NCBI RefSeq assembly: GCF_000374025.1
Contig: NZ_KB893172.1
Location: 186,001-250,000, forward strand
Origin: Spirosoma panaciterrae DSM 21099
GTDB lineage: Bacteria; Bacteroidota; Bacteroidia; Cytophagales; Spirosomataceae
DNA length: 64,000 bases
Direction of reading: 5' to 3'
This document shows, in pieces, positions 27,422 through 36,265 of the stretch. A program made the position numbers and the translations under genes. The notes under the pieces are model-generated. The model saw nothing but the letters and a program-made list of their open reading frames with translations. It had not been told where the DNA came from and made no database searches. Numbering within the stretch: position 1 is the stretch's first letter; each line of letters opens with the position of its first letter.

Positions 27422-29842
27422 TTATTCGCTGCGTAAGCTTTTTACGGGGTTGGCCAGGGCGGCTTTGATACTTTGGAAACTGATGGTGAGCAGGGCTATT
27501 AGGATAGCCGCTAGCCCAGCCAGCGCAAACATCCACCATTCGAGGTTGATTTTGTAGGCGAAATCGACCAGCCAGTTGCTCATAACCCACCACGCCAGGG
27601 GCGAGGCAATCACAATGGCAATTAGCACCAGTTTCAGAAAGTCTTTGGAAAGCAGGGCGACGATGCCCGTAACCGACGAGCCGAGCACTTTCCGAACGCC
27701 AATTTCTTTGGTACGTTGCTGGGCACTGAAGGTGGCCAGGCCGAACAAACCCAGACAGGCGATAAATATGGCCAGTCCTGCAAACAGGCTGAACAGTAAT
27801 CCATATTGCTGATCGGCCTGATACTGACTGGCATAGAGTTCATCCAGAAAGAAATAATCCAGCGACGATTCGGGGAAGGTACTCTCCCAGATTCCCTTTA
27901 CCTGCTTCATTAATTCCGGGGTATTGGCCGTCTCAAACTTGATCGAATAGTACTCCGTCGGAATCCAGCGGAAGGCCGGGTCCATAAACAAAACGATGGG
28001 TGTAAAGGGCTGGTGGAGCGAGCGTTGGTGGTAATCCTTTATCACACCGATAATTTCGTTGGCGCGGTTAGGCGTTGTTTCCAAAGCTATTTTTTGGCCA
28101 ATGGCCTGCTCAGGCGAGGTGAACCCAAATTGCCTGACGGCCGATTCGTTCAGAACCAGTGCCGTTGAATCAGCAGGGCGGTTTTTATCGAAACCTCGTC
28201 CGGCGATCAACTGGAGCCCGTAGGTAGGCATGAAGTCGAAATCGACGGTCAGCATTTCGAACAGCCGATTGCTGGCTTCGGCTGCTTCGAACCGTCGATT
28301 TGCCAGAAACTGCCCCACTTCTTTGCCCGGAACGGCCCCCGAGCCCGTCACTCCCGATACATTGGCCAGGGCTTTGACCTGGTTTTTAAAGCGTTCTACT
28401 TTGTCGTAATAATTGGGGGCATTGACCGGGGCTTTAAGCACAATGACTTGTTCGGTAAGCACGCCCGGCCGCTGCTGCATCATATAGGCGGTTTGCCGAT
28501 ATACGACCACCGTACTCACCATCAGAATGACCGACACAACGAACTGAATTACCACCAGCGACTGCCGCATGGTTTGTTCGGCCCTGGAAAATCGGAAATG
28601 ACCTTTCAGTACCGAAACGGGCGAAAGCCGTAACAGAACAAAGCCCGGATAGATACCTGTAATCAGAACTCCTGCTACCCATAGGGCCAGAAGGCCAGCC
28701 CAAACGACGGGGGCCGCCCAGATAACCTGTGCTGTGTGCAGGTGGAGCGAATCGGGCAGGAGTTGTATCGCCAGCAGCAACATCGGAATGGCAACCAATA
28801 ACGCTATGCCGTGTACCAGCAATGATTCGACAATGAATTGGAACAGCAGCATTCGTTTGCTGGAGCCGATCAACCGCCGAACGCCCGCTTCTTTGGCACG
28901 ATACAGAATGCGGGCCGTGGTCAGGTTGCTGTAGTTGACCCAGCTAATCAGCAAAATAACCAGCGCGATGATCGACAGGAATCGGACCACCGTTCGGTTG
29001 CCTTTGGCTTCGATTTCGTTGGGTGTAGCCGGGTTAAGGTGCAGATCCTGAAGCGGAACCAGTTTGATACCCCAGGTCACATCTTTCATGGTCGGCTCGG
29101 TCTTGTACTTCTCAGCGAGGGCGGGGAATTTGGCTTCCAACCGGGTCGGATCGGCTTGTGGCTTAAGCTGAACAAACGTGTAGCTGGCGTGCTGATACCA
29201 GAAATTCCAGAATTTGGCCGAAGCTGTTCGGCCAGAGATCAGCATATCGAACTGCATCGTTGAGTTGATCGGCAGGTCGGCAAAAACACCCGTAACCTGA
29301 CAGGTTTGCTTGTTGGCCAGTGTGCTGATTTCGAGTGTCTTGCCAAGCGGATTCTGCGATCCAAAATATTTTCGAGCAGCCGATTCGGACAGGACCACCG
29401 TGTTCGGCTCGTTCAGAAAGGTTCGGCGGTCGCCCAGCAGAACGGGATAATCGAAGAAGGTAAAGAAATTGGAATCGACCAGGCATACGTGCGGTTCGCG
29501 GTATTTCTGATTTTCGTACCGAACCACGCGCTCCGAATTCCGCCAGAAAATACGGGTGTAGCCCTGCACCTCCGGAAAATTGGCTTTCATGGCGGGCGCA
29601 CAGCCGTTGGTGCTGGTTGCCCAGTGATCGGTTTTATGACCTGCCCCATAAAACAGGCTTTCTACCCGATAAACGGGCTTATCGGTAGCCAGGTTTCGGT
29701 CGTAACTCTGTTCAAATCGGATATATTGAATCAACAAGCCGCAGGTAGCCATACCGAGGGCCAGGCCAATGATGTTAAGGAGACTATACAGCCGGTGTTG
29801 ACGGATGGACCGCCAGGCAATTTTGACATAGTTGACGAACAT
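27422..29842 (-). CDS. Double-FtsX ABC permease, array member P3
   Basis: 806 residues. The first coupling motif is degenerate, KEAGVRRLIGSS (E318), whereas the second is canonical, KEIGVRKVLGSS (E713) followed by LLSKDFLKLV. This asymmetry suggests that the C-terminal half makes the main ATPase contact. The N-terminal helix lies near residues 20-42 (LLNIIGLALGMATCGLLIQYI). C-terminus NPVKSLRSE. It is divergent from a PAS kinase (233-base spacer), so unlike P4-P9 it has room for its own promoter. No palindrome like those at 36135 or 56981 is present there. Confidence 0.9.
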   Translation of the reverse strand: MFVNYVKIAWRSIRQHRLYSLLNIIGLALGMATCGLLIQYIRFEQSYDRNLATDKPVYRVESLFYGAGHKTDHWATSTNGCAPAMKANFPEVQGYTRIFWRNSERVVRYENQKYREPHVCLVDSNFFTFFDYPVLLGDRRTFLNEPNTVVLSESAARKYFGSQNPLGKTLEISTLANKQTCQVTGVFADLPINSTMQFDMLISGRTASAKFWNFWYQHASYTFVQLKPQADPTRLEAKFPALAEKYKTEPTMKDVTWGIKLVPLQDLHLNPATPNEIEAKGNRTVVRFLSIIALVILLISWVNYSNLTTARILYRAKEAGVRRLIGSSKRMLLFQFIVESLLVHGIALLVAIPMLLLAIQLLPDSLHLHTAQVIWAAPVVWAGLLALWVAGVLITGIYPGFVLLRLSPVSVLKGHFRFSRAEQTMRQSLVVIQFVVSVILMVSTVVVYRQTAYMMQQRPGVLTEQVIVLKAPVNAPNYYDKVERFKNQVKALANVSGVTGSGAVPGKEVGQFLANRRFEAAEASNRLFEMLTVDFDFMPTYGLQLIAGRGFDKNRPADSTALVLNESAVRQFGFTSPEQAIGQKIALETTPNRANEIIGVIKDYHQRSLHQPFTPIVLFMDPAFRWIPTEYYSIKFETANTPELMKQVKGIWESTFPESSLDYFFLDELYASQYQADQQYGLLFSLFAGLAIFIACLGLFGLATFSAQQRTKEIGVRKVLGSSVTGIVALLSKDFLKLVLIAIVIASPLAWWVMSNWLVDFAYKINLEWWMFALAGLAAILIALLTISFQSIKAALANPVKSLRSE

Positions 29843-30075
29843 GGATTGCAGAAATAATAAGGGTAGAGGTTGCTGCGTAAAAATAAACGGTGCTCAGGCC
29901 ATTCTATACGAACTCAGTTCCACTCCTCATAAAGTTTTCAAGGTTATAAGCCAAAAAGGTTAGATTTATACGGTGTTTTCTTTACGTGTGTAAGAAGTAG
30001 TGAGCCAGATAGCTATCCAATTTTCTGTCAACGCCAACCCTACGCTTTATCTGCCGTTAACTTGCTCTTTTTGAT

Positions 30076-32037
30076 ATGGAACCCTATTCTACACCGACTA
30101 ATCGGCCAACGGATCCTGATTTGAGTTCGTCGGCTACCTACGTAGAAATATATCGGACTCAGCGCGATGCCAATGGGCAACTTGTCGATTTTCAACTTGT
30201 TCGTGTAAGCGGTTCTGCGCCGGGGTTGTGGCAGCTTCCTCAATCCGAGTGCGTAGGTCAACTCATTAGCCGGTTGGCACCCGAAACGACTGGGCAATAC
30301 CTGATCCGGCAGTTTGGTCTGGTTGTTGATTTTGGACGTTCGGTTCGGTTCGAGCTGGAGAGCTATGCTCTTTGGGTCACGAAACAGGACGATGGCGTTC
30401 GGGTCACGTATGAAAGCACGACTACACAGCAGCCGCCATTTGTTGAGTCGGCAAGCATTGAAAACCTTTCGGCAGCAACCGCTTTAGACCAGGCTCAGCG
30501 GAGTTTGTTGCAATGGGATACCATTTACCAGCAGGTCGTCGACAATACGCAGGCAGGTTTATTACTGGCTCGACCTGTTCGAAATGAAAAGGCCGAAATT
30601 ATCGACTTTCAGTACATCCTGACCAACGAATACAATGCACGTACGACAGGTCGGTCGGTGGCCGAGATGACGGGAACGTTGGTTGGCGATTTATTTCCAG
30701 GCTGGCAGGAGTCAGATTTATTCCGATACTATGTCGAAGCGGTCGAAACCCAACAGCCCCAACGAATTGTTTTCTTTTATGAAGCGTATGGGATGAAGGG
30801 CTGGTTTGATGGGTCGTTCACCTGTATAGATGGCTGTATACTGTATACCTACACCGACGTAACGGCCTATAAGGAAGCTGAACTGGAACAGCAGCAGAAC
30901 GCGGCTCTGCTCGAGCAGGTGATGAATATGACGCCCGCAGCCATAGTACTGAATCGGAGTATTCGGAACGAAGCAGGTGAAATTATTGACCTGCGCATGA
31001 TGAAGCTAAATCAGATGGCGGCCGATATTCTTCAAAATCCGATTGACAAGATTCAATATCGGCGCGTATCCCGCTACATCCCTGGATCGGTAGAAACTCC
31101 TTTGTTTGAGCAATGCAGGCAGGTGATTGAAACGGGCGTACCCATTCGGATGGAAGTGCCCTGGGCTGATCGATGGTATGACTTTTCGGTGGTTAAGTTT
31201 GGCGATGGGGTCGTGCTGGCCGCCCAGGACATTACCCCCGCTCACCAGTATTGGGAGCAGCTCGAACAGGCCAATAGCGAACTGAAACGATCCAACGAAA
31301 ACCTGCAGTCGTTTGCGTTTGTGGCTTCGCACGACTTGCAGGAACCGCTACGAAAAATCATTTCCTTTTCCGATATGCTGGCTACGCAGTCTGCCAGTCA
31401 GTTTAGCGAAGAGACTGCTGATATTGTTCGACGGATCAATGTATCGGCTATCCGCATGCGCTTACTCATCCATGATCTGCTGGCGTATTCGCAGGTAGAT
31501 ACCCGGCAGGACTCATTTAAACCTGTAGACATAGCCGCTTTGATTCAGGAGTTGCAGGAACATGAGCTTTGGGAAATGATTTATCAGCGTAAAGCCGAGA
31601 TTCATCTGGGAGAATTGCCAATCGTTACGGCCGATCAGTTGCAGATGCGCCAGCTTTTCCAGAATCTGCTGTCAAATGCCATCAAATTCTGTTACTACGA
31701 CACCATGCCCCGTGTGCATATAAGCGGCCGCCTGGTTGAAGGAGCCGACATCCCCGTCGGATTGATACCTTCCGGGAAGGCTGTGAAAATGAAGAAAACG
31801 GATGCTCGATTCGTCGAGATTTCCATTGCCGACAACGGTATTGGCTTCGATGAAAAATATCTGGACCGGATTTTTCAGGTATTCCAGCGGCTGCATGGGC
31901 GTAGTGAGTTTACCGGATCGGGTATTGGGCTGGCTATCTGCCATAAAATTGTGGAACGGCACGGCGGCACGATCACGGCTAGCAGCCAACCCGGTAAGGG
32001 TAGCACTTTTCGGGTATATCTGCCCGTTCGGCGGTAG
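30076..32037 (+). CDS. Soluble PAS-domain histidine kinase
   Basis: 653 residues with no signal peptide or membrane helix. PAS-like modules lie in the first ~400 residues (two clearest: LLQWDTIYQQVVDNTQAGLL and ALLEQVMNMTPAAIVLNRS). A short coiled coil (LEQANSELKRSNENLQ) leads into a phytochrome-type HisKA domain with H419 in ASHDLQEPLRKI. The ATPase domain shows NLLSNAIKF, IADNGIGF and GSGIGLAICHKIVERHGG. There is no receiver domain, and no response regulator is adjacent. The gene is on the opposite strand to the surrounding permeases, divergent from P3 and convergent with P4. A weak -7 box TAGATTTA is at 29961-29968. Confidence 0.92.
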   Translation: MEPYSTPTNRPTDPDLSSSATYVEIYRTQRDANGQLVDFQLVRVSGSAPGLWQLPQSECVGQLISRLAPETTGQYLIRQFGLVVDFGRSVRFELESYALWVTKQDDGVRVTYESTTTQQPPFVESASIENLSAATALDQAQRSLLQWDTIYQQVVDNTQAGLLLARPVRNEKAEIIDFQYILTNEYNARTTGRSVAEMTGTLVGDLFPGWQESDLFRYYVEAVETQQPQRIVFFYEAYGMKGWFDGSFTCIDGCILYTYTDVTAYKEAELEQQQNAALLEQVMNMTPAAIVLNRSIRNEAGEIIDLRMMKLNQMAADILQNPIDKIQYRRVSRYIPGSVETPLFEQCRQVIETGVPIRMEVPWADRWYDFSVVKFGDGVVLAAQDITPAHQYWEQLEQANSELKRSNENLQSFAFVASHDLQEPLRKIISFSDMLATQSASQFSEETADIVRRINVSAIRMRLLIHDLLAYSQVDTRQDSFKPVDIAALIQELQEHELWEMIYQRKAEIHLGELPIVTADQLQMRQLFQNLLSNAIKFCYYDTMPRVHISGRLVEGADIPVGLIPSGKAVKMKKTDARFVEISIADNGIGFDEKYLDRIFQVFQRLHGRSEFTGSGIGLAICHKIVERHGGTITASSQPGKGSTFRVYLPVRR

Positions 32038-32062
32038 ATAGCCTGGGGGTATGGGGTATAGG

Positions 32063-32145
32063 GCAAAGGGTATGGGGTGAGGGGCATAGGGTAGCGAGAC
32101 GGAGTACTCCCCTTTACCCTATGCCCCTCACCCCATACCCTTTGC
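32063..32145. repeat. Perfect 31-bp inverted repeat, GGGTATGGGG family
   Basis: The left arm 32063-32093 (GCAAAGGGTATGGGGTGAGG...) is exactly complementary to 32115-32145. The arm is built from 7-8 base modules (GGGTATGG, GGGTGAG, GGGCATAG). It fills the 111-base space between the convergent PAS kinase and P4, ending 3 bases before the P4 stop. Preceding bases 32047-32062 add another partial copy (GGGTATGGGGTATAGG). Confidence 0.92.
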
Positions 32146-32148
32146 TAT

Positions 32149-34590
32149 TTATTCACTCCGCAAACTCTTCACTGGATTCATCAACGCAGCTTTGATCGAC
32201 TGAAAGCTGACGGTGAGCAGGGCAATACCGACGGCCAGTAGCCCGGCCAGGGCAAACATCCACCACTCGATGTTGATTTTATAGGCAAAATCGGCCAGCC
32301 ACTGATTCATGGCCCACCACGCAATGGGGCTGGCGATCAGAATGGCCACCAGCACCAGTTTCAGAAAATCTTTGGAGAGCAAACCGACAATGCTGGTGAC
32401 GCTGGCTCCCAGTACTTTCCGAACGCCAATTTCTTTCGTGCGTTGCTCGGCCATAAAAGCGGCTAGCCCAAACAGACCCAGACAGGCGATCAGAACGGCC
32501 AATGCCGCGAATGTTAGGGCGATGGTGCCAACACGCTGTTCGGCTCGGTACATTTCGTCGAAACTTAGATTCATAAATTGATAGCTGAATGGTTGACCCG
32601 GTGCCAACTGCTTCCATTTTGCTTCAATCTGACGAACCAGCGCCGGTACATTAGCCCCACTCAGCCGGAAGGATACCGCCCCCGAGTTTGAATCCAACAC
32701 CAGTGACAACGCCCCGATATTCCGACGAAGCGATTCGAAATGGAAGTTCTTAACAACCCCGATCACCGTGTACGTCTTCCGGGTTTTACCTTCACCATCA
32801 TTGAATCGCCAGACGCGCTTACCAATAGGATCTTTAAAGCCCAGGATTTTTATGGCCGCTTCGTTCAGAATAATGCCCGACGAATCCGAACCGAACTGCC
32901 GCGAAAATTCACGGCCTTTCACCAGTTGCATCCCCATCGTTTTGAGGTAATCGTGATCGACTCCCCAGGTTTGCATGCTAAACCCTTTGTTCATATCGGT
33001 CTGCCCTTCCGCAAAGTAGGCATTGTCGCTCCGGTTGGATGGCGTCGGCAAATAGCCTGATATACTCCCATTCAGTACGCCGGGCAGCCGCAACACCTCC
33101 TGCCGAAAGGTTTCGGCCTGTTTGCCAATCGCATAGGCATCGTTGACCGTCAAGACCTGTTCGCGGTTAAATCCTACGTTTTTTGTCTGGATAAAGGTGA
33201 TCTGCCGGTAAACGATGATGGTTCCGACAATCAGAATAACCGACATCATAAACTGGAATACGACCAGTCCGCTCCGTAAACTGGCACCACCAAAACCTGT
33301 TCCCGTTTTCAGGGCCGACAATCCGCCTTTCAGCACTCTGATAGGCTGAAACGACGACAGGAAAAAGGCAGGATAGCTCCCGGCAAAGAGACCTACTGCG
33401 AAGGGGAGCAGTATCAGTATAGGCAGCAGGTAGGACGAGGTCAGTTGATGAATGGTTAGTTCTTTAGCCGCAATCGTGTTGAAGCCGGGTAAAGCCAGGG
33501 CGACAATGCCGATCGCCAGCACCATCGCCAGCACCGATGTCAGTACCGATTCGGTCATAAATTGACTGACTAGTTGCTGGCGTTCCGATCCCATCACTTT
33601 CCGCACACCTACCTCACGCGCCCGCATGGCCGAGCGAGCCGTAGCCAGGTTCATGAAATTGATGCAGGCGATCAGCAGAATAAATAAGGCTACCGCCGAG
33701 AAAATATACACGTACTGGATATCGCCATTGGGAGCCAGCTCAATCTGTTGTTTTGAGTGCAGGTGAATGTCGGTCAGGGGCATCAGCCAGTACCGGACAC
33801 TATTACCTGCTTTCCGGAATTCGCCTAAACTCTTGCCAATCATCTGTTGTACCTGTGGGCCCACATATTTTTCGATAACGGCATCGAAATTCCTGTCAAC
33901 AGTTGCTGGATCGGTACCGGGTCGGAGCAGGATGTAGGTATGATGATTGTTACTCAACCATTGCCCCCACGGATACTCGTCGCTGAGCATGGTTGGGATG
34001 AGGTCGGCATGGAAATGGGCATTTTTCGGCATGTCGCGCATGACCCCCGATACTTTAAAGGTCAGCCGGTTGTCCAGCAGTAGCGTTTGGCCCATTGGGT
34101 TCTGATTGCCAAAGTGTCGTTTGGCCGCCGATTCGCTGATCACAATCGTATTGGGCTCTGCCAGTGCCCGTTTCGGATCGCCGGAAATAAGCGGCAGCGT
34201 AAACACATCGAATAACGTAGAATCGGCAAATGTGACGTTGTCTTCGCGCAGATTGGTGGTTTCGCCTGTTCGTTTTACCAGCCACGTACCCCGTTGGTGC
34301 AGCCGAACGTATTGTTCAACCTGTGGGTAATCTTTTTTGAGCGTGGGGCCTACCGGGTCGGGCGAAACCGCAAACCGCATGTCGTTGCCACCAAATTTGA
34401 TGTCGGACTGAATTCGGTAAATCCGGTCAGCTTTCTCATTGTAACGGTCGTAGCTAAGCTCATCCAGCACATAGAGGGTTATGAGCAGACAGCAGCCCAG
34501 CCCAACGGCCAATCCGAAGATGTTGATAAAGGCAAAGCCCCGCTGTTTGCGCAAGGTCCGCCAGGCGATTTTGAGATAGTTTGTTAACAT
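32149..34590 (-). CDS. Double-FtsX ABC permease, array member P4
   Basis: 813 residues. Coupling motifs REVGVRKVMGS (E326) and KEIGVRKVLGAS (E720), the latter followed by VTSIVGLLSKDFLKLV. C-terminus NPVKSLRSE. The region encoding ASHWQFMAHHA on the opposite strand (32294-32328) is identical over 35 bases to the equivalent part of P5, a sign of recent duplication or gene conversion. P4 is probably the last gene of an operon that starts with the small protein at 36036 and the DUF2911 gene, although a hairpin lies in the 109-base gap before it. Confidence 0.9.
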   Translation of the reverse strand: MLTNYLKIAWRTLRKQRGFAFINIFGLAVGLGCCLLITLYVLDELSYDRYNEKADRIYRIQSDIKFGGNDMRFAVSPDPVGPTLKKDYPQVEQYVRLHQRGTWLVKRTGETTNLREDNVTFADSTLFDVFTLPLISGDPKRALAEPNTIVISESAAKRHFGNQNPMGQTLLLDNRLTFKVSGVMRDMPKNAHFHADLIPTMLSDEYPWGQWLSNNHHTYILLRPGTDPATVDRNFDAVIEKYVGPQVQQMIGKSLGEFRKAGNSVRYWLMPLTDIHLHSKQQIELAPNGDIQYVYIFSAVALFILLIACINFMNLATARSAMRAREVGVRKVMGSERQQLVSQFMTESVLTSVLAMVLAIGIVALALPGFNTIAAKELTIHQLTSSYLLPILILLPFAVGLFAGSYPAFFLSSFQPIRVLKGGLSALKTGTGFGGASLRSGLVVFQFMMSVILIVGTIIVYRQITFIQTKNVGFNREQVLTVNDAYAIGKQAETFRQEVLRLPGVLNGSISGYLPTPSNRSDNAYFAEGQTDMNKGFSMQTWGVDHDYLKTMGMQLVKGREFSRQFGSDSSGIILNEAAIKILGFKDPIGKRVWRFNDGEGKTRKTYTVIGVVKNFHFESLRRNIGALSLVLDSNSGAVSFRLSGANVPALVRQIEAKWKQLAPGQPFSYQFMNLSFDEMYRAEQRVGTIALTFAALAVLIACLGLFGLAAFMAEQRTKEIGVRKVLGASVTSIVGLLSKDFLKLVLVAILIASPIAWWAMNQWLADFAYKINIEWWMFALAGLLAVGIALLTVSFQSIKAALMNPVKSLRSE

Positions 34591-34615
34591 AAGAAACAGA
34601 AGTAAGGGGAGGAGA

Positions 34616-34679
34616 GGGAGGAGAGGGACGAAGGGGAGAAAAAAGTTGCTTCAGCACCCCCTTTCGTCCCTCTCCTCCC
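34616..34679. repeat. Inverted repeat, GGGAGGAGAGGG family, upstream of P4
   Basis: GGGAGGAGAGGGACGAA plus GGGG (34616-34636) pairs with 34658-34679 with one bulged base and a ~21-base loop. It lies between the DUF2911 stop and the P4 start. On the transcribed strand P4 has a pyrimidine-rich leader. Confidence 0.85.
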
Positions 34680-34699
34680 TTTTCTCCCTCTGCTCCTTT

Positions 34700-35803
34700 T
34701 TAATTCGATTTGCCTTCGTTGATGGCCTTGATCATGGCTTCCACGTTTGTTTTGTTCAGGGCATTAGGAGCCTGAGGCAGAGCGGCCTGTAAATAGGGTA
34801 ACGCATCTTTCGGTTTTCCTAAAGCCACCAAAGCCCGGCTCATGCCCAGATTTGTGGTAAACTGATTTGGGTTTTTGTCGTAGTTGGTTTTAAAGACCGC
34901 ATAGGCTTCCTGATTTCGCTTTTGGGCCAATAAACTGCGTCCGTATTGGTGCAATTCATTGAGGGTGCCCAGCGGCATGGCTTCGGTCATGAGCACTTTG
35001 GCTTCGTCAGGTTTGTTAAGTGCCGTCAGCACAGCGGCTTTGGTGCTCAGTGTTTGAAAGTTTTTCTGGCCAATGTAGCGGGCGTTGATGGCCTGATCGG
35101 CCCAGATAAGGCCCTGATTCAGATCATGACTGGTTTCCAGACAGTAGGTTGCCGCCTGCACCAGTGATGGCCACGTAAAGCCCGGTTTCGATAGGAGTTC
35201 TTTTCGGAACGACGCCATTTGCTGACCCACCAGATCGACACTGATGGTAAAGGGAATCATCCGCTTTTCCCACGAAAGCGCTACGGCTGCCGAACTATCG
35301 GTCTGATTCACGAACGAATAGGTGAGTAATTCGACGGATCGGTCGAGCGACTGATTTTTGACCGTAACCTTAAGCACGTCCAGAGCCGGATCGTAGTAGA
35401 AACTTCCCCAGGAAACGACGATTTTGGAAAAGATAACCGTGGTTTCCTGCTCCCCCAGGTTCATAAACAGTCCATAGGTTCCGGCTGCGAGGGGTTTGCC
35501 TTCCACGTTTACATCGTCGGAAAACGTAATCGTTGTGGTTTCATTGGCACCTGCCCGCCAGGGAGCCGGTTTGCCGGGGCCATAACCCAGGTCCTGAAAA
35601 CCATAGTGTGCAATGGGCGTTCCCCAGATCTTCCCTTCGCGGCCTTTTACGCCAGGGCGATCATAATGGACCGTAACAGTCGTGAGGCCGATTTGCTCAG
35701 AAACCGATGCTTTTTTGTTGCCGCCGATCGGTGGCGTTGTGAGTTGTGCCCGACAAACCAGCGAGTATAGCAGAAAGCCGATGATGAATGTTACGTTACG
35801 CAT
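34700..35803 (-). CDS. Secreted DUF2911 protein with TPR-like C-terminus
   Basis: About 367 residues. A signal peptide (MRNVTFIIGFLLYSLVCRAQ) fixes the probable start at ATG 35803; ATGs at 35809 and 35848 would add residues in front of it. A DUF2911 domain follows (ASVSEQIGLTTVTVHYDRPGVKGR, IWGTPIAHYGFQDLGYG, WRAGANETTTITFSDDV), then helical repeats (AKVLMTEAMPLGTLNELHQYG, RNQEAYAVFKTNYDKNP, ALGKPKDALPYLQAAL) resembling TPRs. DUF2911 proteins are secreted and of unknown function, common in Bacteroidota. It is downstream of the small membrane protein and upstream of P4, and the three probably form one transcript. Confidence 0.85.
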   Translation of the reverse strand: MRNVTFIIGFLLYSLVCRAQLTTPPIGGNKKASVSEQIGLTTVTVHYDRPGVKGREGKIWGTPIAHYGFQDLGYGPGKPAPWRAGANETTTITFSDDVNVEGKPLAAGTYGLFMNLGEQETTVIFSKIVVSWGSFYYDPALDVLKVTVKNQSLDRSVELLTYSFVNQTDSSAAVALSWEKRMIPFTISVDLVGQQMASFRKELLSKPGFTWPSLVQAATYCLETSHDLNQGLIWADQAINARYIGQKNFQTLSTKAAVLTALNKPDEAKVLMTEAMPLGTLNELHQYGRSLLAQKRNQEAYAVFKTNYDKNPNQFTTNLGMSRALVALGKPKDALPYLQAALPQAPNALNKTNVEAMIKAINEGKSN

Positions 35804-35841
35804 ACCCATAAACAGTGGAGGAATGGTTGGTAGCGGATTGG

Positions 35842-36036
35842 CTAACATTTAATCTTCGTCGGGCCAGTGTGCTTTTGGGTATCTAAAGCCAGTGCACCCT
35901 TTTTAGGGCTTAAACAGGACTGTGCTTTTTGCGTATCATCTGCCTGAGGTGGTTTAACCAGATAGCAAAGTGCCGCAATCAACAGCATACATAATCCTTT
36001 TAGGAAGAGGCTAAGAAAGATTAGTTGTGCTTTCAT
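35842..36036 (-). CDS. Small membrane-anchored protein, 64 aa, function unknown
   Basis: Starts MKAQLIFLSLFLKGLCMLLI at ATG 36036: one strong membrane helix or signal anchor, then a polar tail (PPQADDTQKAQSCLSPKK...GPTKIKC) with Cys near the end. An upstream in-frame start at 36081 lies inside the predicted promoter and is less likely. No family was recognised. It is supported as a gene because it sits just downstream of the palindrome pair and promoter-like element, and its stop overlaps the most upstream possible DUF2911 start. Confidence 0.5.
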   Translation of the reverse strand: MKAQLIFLSLFLKGLCMLLIAALCYLVKPPQADDTQKAQSCLSPKKGALALDTQKHTGPTKIKC

Positions 36037-36077
36037 CGTTCGGTTGTCGTCAACAGGTAAGGCTGTAATACCTACTA

Positions 36078-36091
36078 CCAAGATTGTGCCA
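36078..36091 (-). promoter_or_regulatory. Candidate sigma-54-type promoter of the small-protein/DUF2911/P4 operon
   Basis: The minus strand reads TGGCACAATCTTGG. The -24 element TGGCAC is perfect; the -12 part is TTGG rather than TTGC and one base closer than canonical. It lies ~42 bases before the ATG at 36036 and 44 bases downstream of the first palindrome. A degenerate match, supported mainly by its parallel with the adaptor operon. Confidence 0.45.
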
Positions 36092-36134
36092 TCTAGTTAA
36101 GTTGCTGATTTGTAGTGTGTTAACCTGTTTGGGG

Positions 36135-36171
36135 TGTCCGCTATCGGACAGGTCTTGTACGGGGGTGGACA
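36135..36171. promoter_or_regulatory. Tandem palindromes, candidate activator binding sites (copy 2)
   Basis: TGTCCGCTATCGGACA (36135-36150) is a perfect TGTCCG-N4-CGGACA dyad. A second, imperfect dyad TGTACGGGGGTGGACA occupies 36156-36171. Their centres are 21 bp apart, two helical turns, as at 56981-57017. They lie upstream of the promoter-like element at 36078-36091, where an NtrC-type activator would bind. Confidence 0.65.
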
Positions 36172-36200
36172 GCAAGGTGGAGCATTGGGCGATGGGCCTG

Positions 36201-36257
36201 GGGCATAGGGTAAGGGGGTAGTTGTCGCAATGACCCTTTACCCTTACCCCCATGCCC
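36201..36257. repeat. Imperfect inverted repeat downstream of P5, GGGCATAGGG family
   Basis: GGGCATAGGGTAAGGG (36201-36216) pairs with CCCTTACCCCCATGCCC (36241-36257) with one bulge. It lies immediately past the P5 stop (36266-36268) and resembles the repeats at 32063, 46306 and 48850. Confidence 0.7.
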
Positions 36258-36265
36258 TATGCACT

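Noticed and set aside
31875-32087. Proline/tyrosine-rich small protein (PLTPYPLPYTPYP)
   Set aside because: It is simply a translation of the GGGTATGGGG inverted repeat plus the antisense of the kinase 3' end. The same kind of peptide appears as false N-terminal extensions of P8 and P9.
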